From: Hyphochytrium catenoides
Lineage: Eukaryota > Sar > Hyphochytriomycetes > Hyphochytriales > Hyphochytriaceae
Direction: 5' to 3'
NCBI GenBank assembly: GCA_900088475.1
Contig: FLMG01002276.1
Location: 1 to 15,445 of the forward strand
DNA: 15,445 nt
The notes under the pieces: generated by a model
Told to the model about the DNA's origin: nothing
The model's database searches: none
What the model saw: only the letters and a program-made list of their open reading frames with translations
Shown here: piece by piece, positions 8,676 through 15,445 of the stretch
Numbering within the stretch: position 1 is the first letter of the stretch
Layout of the letters: each line of letters opens with the position of its first letter
Made by a program: the position numbers and the translations under genes

Positions 8676-8693
8676 ACAAGTACAAGTACAAGT
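8676..8693. repeat. Short tandem repeat (ACAAGT)3
   Basis: Three perfect six-base units, followed within 25 bases by further CAAGTACC copies, giving a locally repetitive ACAAGTACC-like patch. Confidence 0.9.
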
Positions 8694-9151
8694 ACCATAT
8701 GCAAGTACCAATTCCCCTAGAGATACAACAATTCCCAACAATGACTCCTCCCTTTCGGTGTCTTGGCTACTTGCTACTTGTCCAGTACCTTGCGATATAA
8801 GCTCATCACCCATCATCTCATCATACAGAAGGAGGACTCGTAGTAAAGGGCATCCTCCTCCTCTCATCTCTGATTAGAGTCTTCTTCTCTCTTACATCAT
8901 GTTCTATCCGACTGTCAATCAAACCAGAAGGTTGTCCATCTGCAGATCGGGAAGCCGACGAAGAGAAGAGAGAGACACGAGCAGCATCGTCTTTCTCTTT
9001 CCCAACCATAGAGCTGCAAAATAAGACCTGCTACTAGCTACCTGCTGGTGGACATCATCGATCATCCTACTAGGGAAAGGGAGGATAGGAAAGACAACAT
9101 TTAGTACACGACAACTGACCCTCGGACTTTTTTCTCTTTGTCGTTGTCGCT

Positions 9152-9178
9152 TCTTCTTCTATGTCTGACAGAAGAAGA
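9152..9178. repeat. Hairpin-forming inverted repeat
   Basis: The arms TCTTCTTC and GAAGAAGA flank an inner TGTC-T-GACA palindrome, giving a 12-base-pair stem with a two-base bulge. It sits in gene-less DNA, so a role is unknown. Confidence 0.75.
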
Positions 9179-9628
9179 CATCGTTGCAGCCTTCACAACC
9201 AGCCAACGACCACATAATCAGCGGGCGGTTATTTATATATAATAACGATTGATGTATTTTGGGGGGCCCAACCTGCTGCGTCGTGAGGGAGGAGATGGCC
9301 CCACCACCAGTACTACTAGCTGAGTCACACTGCACCTACCCGATGCAGCTGACGATGGTGGCGGAGAACGACTCGTACTCCGTCCCGTCGTGGGCTCCGG
9401 GGGCAACGACAACGATTCCTCGGTCCTGTGCTACTACTGTGCGAGGAAGCAGTAGTGGTGGTGATAATAATAAGGGTGTCTTCCGAACCCTCCTGCTCAT
9501 CAGCACCCCAGAGTAAGTGCCTGACAGGGCTGGCAACAAGACAGAAGACGTAGGAAAAGTCGTGCTCAGGTCTGGCGTGGCCGTTGATGTTGTCCATAGA
9601 TATTCTTCAGTTACGAAGGACGTCCCTG

Positions 9629-9643
9629 ATCATCATCATCATC
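9629..9643. repeat. Trinucleotide repeat (ATC)5
   Basis: Five perfect ATC units, which would read as a histidine run in one + frame. There is no supporting gene, so it is treated as a microsatellite. Confidence 0.9.
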
Positions 9644-10213
9644 ATGAGGTCCCAGGACATCGGATCGTCGGCAGCCGAACGGTAGTAGCGCAGCTGTTTT
9701 TAGTTAGCCATGCCTATTCTTCTGGCTTAACAGTAGTTAAGGGAAGCTCACCTCCTTTCCTCCTGCATCTATCTCACATGTCACTCATACACTCATGGAA
9801 GGTGACGTCGCTGAGATCTCCGTCCAGACCACTTCTTTTTGTGCCGAAGGTCTTTGGCTTCATTGAAAGCTGGTTCTGATGTTTGACTAGTTCTTTTCAT
9901 AGGTGTTTTTCTTTCCGGGCCGGGACAAAAAGTAGGAATAAATGATAGGGGAAAGTACAATCTGTCATTAGTTCCGTCCAAGAAGGAACCTTACGAAATG
10001 AATCCATCAGCAGAGCGAAACGTCACCGCTCATTTCCATCAAACCCCGTTAAAGAGCCATCGCTTATTGCTTTTTTTTGTTAACATGCTCTTTGTGTAGC
10101 AGTTCTACACGGACAGCAGAAATGATGGTCTTTCAGCCCAATACAATGACTTTAGAGTTGTTTCCATTCTCGATAATATCATCAGCAGTATACCACCACC
10201 ACCGGAATATCCG

Positions 10214-10310
10214 CTAAGGTCTCGTCGGCTCTTCCTTCTTCAGTTATGACCACCGTTTGGCGGTGTTCTTCTACTAACAGCTGCTCGTAGTAGAAGAGCC
10301 GGTACCTTAG
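10214..10310. repeat. Foldback structure with nested stems
   Basis: The outer arms CTAAGGT (10214-10220) and ACCTTAG (10304-10310) pair, followed by CGGCTCTTC (10226-10234) with GAAGAGCCG (10293-10301). Inside, CACCG/CGGTG (10251-10265) forms a small hairpin, and TCTTCTACT (10267-10275) can alternatively pair with AGTAGAAGA (10289-10297). The alternative stems are mutually exclusive with part of the outer arm. It may be a foldback or MITE-type remnant or a structured transcript; no target-site duplication was identified. Confidence 0.7.
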
Positions 10311-10906
10311 CTAGCTAGAGACATGTGAACACTGTAATAATAGCTGTTCTTCGTCGCGCGAATGGGGTCTAGATGAAGGACTAGTAGTAGATGCGGTTCA
10401 TGAAGAAGCTTCGCTGTTCCCTATTATTAGCAAGTTTCAGCTCTGTTGCCGCGGTCTATCATGATATTCCTTACTAGCTATTAGAAACGACAAATACTTG
10501 AGATAGAGCCTCGGTACACTAGGACCACCCGAGCTGCCTAAAGCGTGATGACGAGTAGTTCAATCTCTTCTAAAGGAGCTGGCTGGCCACCAAGTCCACG
10601 GACAGGCTGTGCACCATCACGGGCGACCTCAGCAAGAAAGCAAACAATACCACGACGGGAAGTTACCTAACTGGCAGCAAGAGAGTGACGACTGACTTTC
10701 TTCCTACACCGCACAAGAAGGGAGAAGATAGAAACAAGGGAACAAAATGGAAGGAAGCTAAGCTGCCAGGTATGCAGCAGAGCTGGGTGCTGACCATAGG
10801 AAGAGTCCGTTTCCTTTAGTTCTCATTAAACTCAAGGTCTTTCGTTTTCGTCTAGTGGGTGTGGCGTGACGACAAGAGAGTTGAAGCGACTTCTTTCGTG
10901 ATGCGG

Positions 10907-11131
10907 TGGCTCATCTGCGCTTTCTACTTGACAATGCACACAACAGGGCACAAGGAAGAAGACTAGAAGCAGCCCAGATTAGTCTCTAAACAGATGTCAT
11001 ACCTAACATACAAAGAGTGCTTTAGTAATACTCACTCTTCCTTGTTCTTAGTTAGGGGATGTATGGTGGTGATGAGGTCTCGGCGGTGAGGTTACATCCG
11101 TCACCCTGCCGGCCGTAGGGAGGTAGTAGTG
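10907..11131 (+). repeat. Decayed copy E of the repeat terminus
   Basis: This stretch aligns with 15157-15400 of the right arm, in the same orientation. The seeds are TCATCTGC at the start, the exact 12-mer TTAGTCTCTAAA at 10979-10990 (15227-15238 in the right arm) followed by TGTC.TACCT..CATACAAAG, and GGTTA..C.GTCACC..GTAGG at about 11090-11120. It is far more diverged than the two terminal arms are from each other, so it is an older copy. Confidence 0.72.
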
Positions 11132-11539
11132 TTGCCTTGGGCCATTATCTAAACTATCTCTCGTGTCTCTTTGTCGTTCGTGCCTCCTACTAGTGAAAGA
11201 CAAAGACTCCTCTTACCTACCTATGATGATCTTTGGTTCATCGCAAACTCAGCTGCTGGTGTGGTGCTAATCCTCTTCTTGACTTAGATACAAGTAAAGC
11301 CGGAAAACTGTTGAAATGCTTTTAACCATGGGCTGATAGTTGAGGACAGTCTTATCACATCATGATTCTTAACTTATAGAAAGGGTCAATACATAACATC
11401 AGATTGTTGGCGTACATTATCTTAAAGCGAAGCGAACATCAACTCTATTTGAGGATGGAAGTCAGGAGACCTCCGCATCTCATTGTCTGATCACCGGCTT
11501 TCAAAGGAACTTAACAGGGTGTCGTCGTCATCGATCCTG
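11132..11539. other. Spacer between repeat copies E and A
   Basis: No gene is recognisable. A weak match to the 5' part of the core (TGATAGTTGA..GACAGTC at about 11333-11352, compared with 14132-14150) suggests copy A may begin as far upstream as 11330, but the alignment between is poor. Confidence 0.35.
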
Positions 11540-11695
11540 CGCAGACAGAGGTAACTACTACCTTGGCATCAATGGGATAGCAACTCGGGAGTGATGCAAG
11601 ATCATATTCAGGACGGATGGATGTTATTCAGATCAATCACAGTCCTGTGATGGGCTATTTCACAGGTCAAGCCTGCACAAGCCTATTGAAACAAA
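11540..11695 (+). repeat. Decayed core copy A of the repeat family
   Basis: It shares with copies B and C the block ACCTTGGCAT (11559-11568), then GATCAT..GGACGG...GTTATTCAG (11600-11631), then CA.GCCTGCAC..CCTATT. It keeps a GTAACT in place of B's GTAAGT donor and lacks B's CCAG acceptor (it has TGCAAG). It is the most truncated of the core copies. Confidence 0.7.
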
Positions 11696-11859
11696 GGGTA
11701 AGACATGAGCACACAAGCAACGGCACCAATCACGACTTGTTTTAGCATACTGATCAACATCGTCTACGAGCAAAAGCATTAGAAACAGCGGCATCAAAGT
11801 TAGCTGGAGGAGGTAAGAAGGAAAAGACGGTACCCCACTAATAACCATTACGGAGCGGA

Positions 11860-12395
11860 CAGGCGAAGAGGGAGAAGCTCATGCTTGCAGCAGGCAATCC
11901 AAATTCGTTGGAAGTCATAGCTGACAAAGGAACCATTCTTCACGTAGTACGAGAGTCATGCGAGATCAGAGTGGGAAGAATGTTCAAAGGCCTTACATCT
12001 ATAGGGGGTGGTTGATGACCGACTGTCCTATCGGACCATGAGTATACTAGTACGCTCCTTATCGCATAGCGAAGCGGAGGATTGCAAGCGATATGTGTTC
12101 GACGATCAACCAGAGAAGTCTAATCACTTTGCTTTCGTTGATTGCCGACTTTGCAATTTCGCCTTCTTCGCTCCTGCTCATCAGCGAATAGACGTAAGTA
12201 CCTTGGCATTAACATTGAATGAATAATGGCCACTCCTATTCCAGGATCATGTGGACGGACCGAGGTTATTCAGGTCAGTCACCGGCCTTCGATGATCTAC
12301 CCATTGTAAGCTTGCACTGCGCTATTAGTACAACAAGCTGCAGACTTGAAGGATCCATAGAGTTGGAACGAGCTCTACGTTAACCATGCTGACTC
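11860..12395 (+). repeat. Core copy B of the repeat family, with intron-like signature
   Basis: It aligns with 14015-14555 over its whole length: CTCATGCTTG near 11878, GTTGATGACxGACTGTC near 12010, GAGTATACTAG near 12040, AGAAGTCTAATCACTTTGCTTTC near 12113, and 29 identical bases at 12245-12273 (14407-14435). A GTAAGT at 12194 and TATTCCAG ending at 12244 bound a 51-base intron-like segment. The frame before it (about 12088-12193) reads ..KSNHFAFVDCRLCNFAFFAP.., whose register is shared with the left arm. This suggests an ancestral protein-coding exon, but I cannot name it, and downstream stops appear within 20 codons. Confidence 0.82.
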
Positions 12396-14014
12396 TCCCT
12401 TGAGAGAGTGTCAGTCTAACGTGAGATTGCAAAGGTGATATACATACTAACATGCAAGAGAGATTGGATCATCAAGAGGCTATTGTAAGAACACCATGCA
12501 ACGAGGAAGAGAGCAAGAAGGGAAAGAAAGACGAACATCCTTCACTAGAGCCATTCCATGACTCTTCTAGTCAGGACTACTAGCAGTCTTGAGGGTATTC
12601 TCGAAGAGGAGACCCCGTATGCCATACACCAATCCTTGCCCGGTCCCTATCCAAAGGTCCAGCGGAGGTTAGTAGTAGGGATGTGCCTGCTAGGAGTACA
12701 CGACGTATAACACCAGCTTAACCTCTGATCCTGGAGATCTGTCATAGGACCAGAGTGCCTCAGACTTCTTCGTCAAAAAGAACCTTTGATAAGTTCCGAG
12801 AAGATGTAGGGGAAGTCTGCGCTGACTCTATTGTCGCGCTATATCTCATCATCAATATTGTCGCGCTATATCTCATCATCAAGCTATTCCATACTCATTC
12901 ATTGGCCCTTCGTTGCAGACGCACTACCACCAGCTCCCACTAATTCAGTCGTTTGCGAGCAGCCGCCGTGAAAGTGTGGCCAGCAAAGTAAGCGGTTGCG
13001 GTTCTTATAGGAATGGGAGTAATGTGTGCGTATAATCTTCAGACGTATCATGACAGGCGGTAATGACCAGGATAGGGTATCATCACAGGACATTCGCTGT
13101 GTTTTGCACCATCATTGATGGGGATGAGGCGGCGCAAAAAAGCCTTTTGCTCTGGACGAACCTTGACTACTCCTTCTGACCCAGAATCTAGAGGCAGCTC
13201 TACGGTACAGCCTTGATTGACTAGCACTTTTCCTGGTGCCGATTTCAAGAATAGGACTTCTTAGCACCTGGCAGGCTTAATGATGTCAACTTCGACAGTC
13301 ACTCTGACAGACTACCTCAGGCTCCTTAAGTACACTTCCGCCGGCTACGGCAATCTAGCGCACAGATCATCTCTCCTCCAGAACCAGCACTATTAATTCT
13401 CTGCCCCTCATACCAGCCAGAGCATAAGCACACCAATCGTTGCTTCGTCACTCACAGATACTTTTGCCCACATCACGCTAAGCTACTCGTAAACGTCCAT
13501 TCACGTTTAATTAGGCTTTAGAAGATAGAGCCACAGGAGGGTGAAGCCTGTCGAGGTTGCGGCACGAGAGAAGTGGTAAGCCTGTTCACGGACTGAGTGG
13601 TGCTTCCCATATTTGGTTGGTCAGGACATCGATCATGAATGGAGACTTACGCATGAGCATTATACTTGCTCGTGCACTTAATAAGGAGACCATGTGCTTA
13701 TAAACTTTGCCGCATGGAAAGTCCAGTTATTTGTCCGGTCCACCACTTTCTCTTCCCAAAAAGGAACTGAGAGAAGGAAGGGACAGCGTAGTAGAAGATC
13801 TTGAGACACCATTGTCAAGCCAATTGGAAATGTCTCTCTTTTGAAGTCATCAACCGTGGCAAGAATCAGAGAACACTTCTGTTTTCGTCATCCGCACCAG
13901 GTAAATCAAGGATGAATGCAAAACATTAGAAGGAGGGCAATTCAGTTGAAGGAGAGACTGTCAGATTTGCATCAACCGACTTTTCCGTCTCCCTTACCTT
14001 GACAGGTACAGCGG
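12396..14014. other. Gene-less stretch between core copies B and C
   Basis: I recognise no gene or clear repeat copy over 1.6 kb. A - strand frame at 13048-13248 and its neighbour at 12899-13093 have no recognisable domain. The stretch may include strongly decayed copies of the repeat terminus that I could not align by eye. Confidence 0.4.
12830..12881. repeat. Perfect tandem duplication, period 27
   Basis: A 25-base unit beginning ATTGTCGCGCTATATC and ending CATCATCA occurs at 12830-12854 and again at 12857-12881 with no difference. Perfect identity inside otherwise decayed DNA marks it as a recent slippage or duplication. Confidence 0.95.
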
Positions 14015-14977
14015 GCAGGCGGAGAGAGCGCTAGCTTATGCTTGTAAGCAAGTCAGCTTCTTAGTAAAAGAAGTTATAGGATCATGCGAGGTCAGTAGTG
14101 TCGTGTACGGACGTTGGAAGGGCCATGACTCGATAGTTGATGACTGTCATATCGATATCAGATCATGATGAGTATACTAGATTAGAAGAAAATCATATTT
14201 CTCTCAATATTCTTCATCCCCTGGCTTATCACACAGGGGAGCCGAGGGCAAGCAATGTGTCCTCAACAATCAAGCAAAGAAGTCTGGTCATTTTACTTTC
14301 ATTGGTTCTGGAAGGGACTTTGCAGCTTCGTCTTTGCTCCTCCTCACCTGTTAGAGGTGATGGCCTTAGCTTTGACAATGACTAAATAATGGCCACCCCT
14401 AAATCAGATCATGTGGACGGACCGAGGTTATTCAGATTCAGTCACAAGCCTTCAATGACCCATCCATTGTATGCCTGCACAGCCCTATTAGTAAAACCAG
14501 CTGGAGACTTGAAAGATTTATAGACCTGGACGAGCACTCGGTGACCATGCTGAACGCCATCGAAAAATAGGCATCACGACACAGCTGCGTTGACCTCAGT
14601 CTGGAGATAGGAAAAAGTATCATCTGTGCATCATCGTTAACCTCTAAGGACAGCTTGAGTCATATTAGTAAGACGATAGGGCGAGCGATGATGACCTTCA
14701 GCTGCCGCTTCAGAGTAGATAAACAACGAAAATACAGGCCTGGGGTGTGCTAAGCGATACCAGCAGATTATAACGAAGAACAGGGTTAACAGGTAAGTGA
14801 ACAACTATGAAGGTCTACAATGTCTGACTCTAGCCATCATTGTTGGCATAGTTCAGGAGCCAGGTCAACGACCTCAGGGACAAGGTGGGAAATTAATACA
14901 AAGGCAGAAGAAAAGGGAAGGAAATGATGCTAGAGTAGCAGCGAGCATGAAAACGGGAAGACAGAGTTGTCATATGA
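14015..14977 (+). repeat. Right proximal arm (core copy C)
   Basis: The first half (to about 14555) aligns with copy B. The part from about 14260 on also aligns, inverted, with the left arm (504-1110). The intron seen in copy B is degenerate here: the donor GTAAGT is lost and the acceptor is AATCAG. A frame at 14137-14385 is open for 82 codons but does not follow the register shared by B and the left arm, so it is not called as a gene. The 14797-15078 frame similarly has no recognisable domain. Confidence 0.8.
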
Positions 14978-15445
14978 CCCTCAGTAAGTCTTTGATTATT
15001 AGTCATTTACTTGGAGTTAGACGTAAACTAGACTCACTCTTACTTATAAATAGCTGTTCATTATCAAGAAATCATTGACAAGCAGTTATAGTTCTACCCC
15101 TGCCGAATCTGGCTGGCATGACAAGGCACATGACACTACTTTCCTTGAAAAGGGTTCATCTGCCTTGCCATGACAGCCAGACCAGGCAGGAGTGGGGCCG
15201 CAACCCCACCTACGAACAACCCAAAGTTAGTCTCTAAAATGTCGTACCTGCATACAAAGTCCCAAGCCAAAGGAGGTTCTGCATCACCCACCGAAGTGGT
15301 TGTTGGACTTATTCATGGCTGTCAGTTCATGGGTCCACAGAGGGAGGGGAGCTCCAAATCGTCTGCTTGCAGGTTATAACGCAACCACCAGCAAGTAGGC
15401 GGAAGTTGGAGCTCCCCAACCACACTGCGTAGCGCGACCCATGCC
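14978..15445 (+). repeat. Right distal arm of window-spanning inverted repeat
   Basis: The reverse complement of 28-503 matches this stretch, with the best part at 15019-15445. The window stops at a base that still matches the left arm (position 28), so the repeat may continue outward. The arm is joined directly to core copy C and shows the complete order of the family: core, linker, terminus. Confidence 0.93.

Larger units (their letters stand above)
8400..10906. other. Long gene-less stretch with simple repeats and hairpins
   Basis: I recognise no protein-coding gene in these 2.5 kb. The DNA is enriched in short motifs such as TAGTAG, CTTCTT and CATCAT. The most protein-like piece is 9259-9879 on +: two frames in the same register separated by one TAA at 9514-9516, with a consensus donor GTAAGT at 9512-9517 overlapping that stop. 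An intron could remove the stop, but no acceptor restores a domain I can name. The - strand over 9325-9597 is also open. A faint similarity to the repeat core (TACTAG-ATTAGAA) at about 10459-10490 might mark another decayed copy. Confidence 0.45.

Noticed and set aside
8400-14000. tRNA, 5S rRNA, CRISPR array or telomeric repeats
   Set aside because: I found no tRNA B-box with a matching cloverleaf, no regularly spaced repeats and no TTAGGG-type arrays.
1-15445. Polinton/Maverick-type element, suggested by about 15 kb length and long inverted ends
   Set aside because: None of the expected genes (protein-primed DNA polymerase, integrase, capsid, packaging ATPase, protease) is present, and the interior carries ordinary spliced host genes.
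28-15445. Terminal arms as LTRs of one giant retroelement
   Set aside because: The arms are inverted, not direct, and lack an adjacent primer-binding site or polypurine tract.

Overview
The window looks like nuclear DNA of a fungus. A basidiomycete is plausible, but this is inference. The grounds are two intron-containing genes whose introns have GT..AG borders and, in two of three, a CTAAC branch site; decayed Ty1/copia retrotransposons; and a secreted, probably GPI-anchored PLC-like phosphodiesterase of a kind common in fungi. There are no operons, Shine-Dalgarno sites or other prokaryotic features. The window is gene-poor and repeat-rich: two convincing host genes occupy about 3.3 kb.

Layout. 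(1) 28-1110 is the left arm of a window-spanning inverted repeat; its outer 426 bases match the right end of the window at about 94% by hand alignment. (2) 1579-2744 is a broken Ty1/copia element on the + strand: gag, then zinc knuckle plus protease. (3) 2992-3480 is a second copia remnant on the - strand: a gag N-terminus fragment, a primer-binding site and part of an LTR. (4) 3480-4954 has no recognisable gene and holds the upstream region of the next gene. (5) 4955-6806 is the PLC-like phosphodiesterase gene, with one 85-base intron whose removal creates the catalytic THNS motif. (6) 7001-8233 (-) is a three-exon gene for a type II membrane protein with a PPC-like beta-sandwich domain; it converges on the PLC gene across a 194-base spacer that contains a hairpin. 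(7) 8400-10900 is gene-less, with simple repeats and strong hairpins. (8) 10907-15445 holds diverged copies of the same repeat family that forms the arms (terminus-type copy E, core-type copies A and B, and the complete right arm C plus R), all in one orientation and opposite to the left arm.

The main structural observation is this repeat family. It has a 430-480-base terminus and a 500-600-base core with an intron-like signature. It encloses the whole window as inverted arms and is also scattered as decayed direct copies inside the right half. It carries no transposase or polymerase that I can recognise. It may be a large non-autonomous element carrying two host genes. It may equally be a multi-copy repeat at which an assembly contig broke on both sides. 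The sequence alone does not decide between these.

The two host genes may both act outside the cytoplasm: one encodes a secreted or GPI-anchored enzyme, the other a membrane-anchored protein with an exocytoplasmic domain. I see no direct evidence that they work together.
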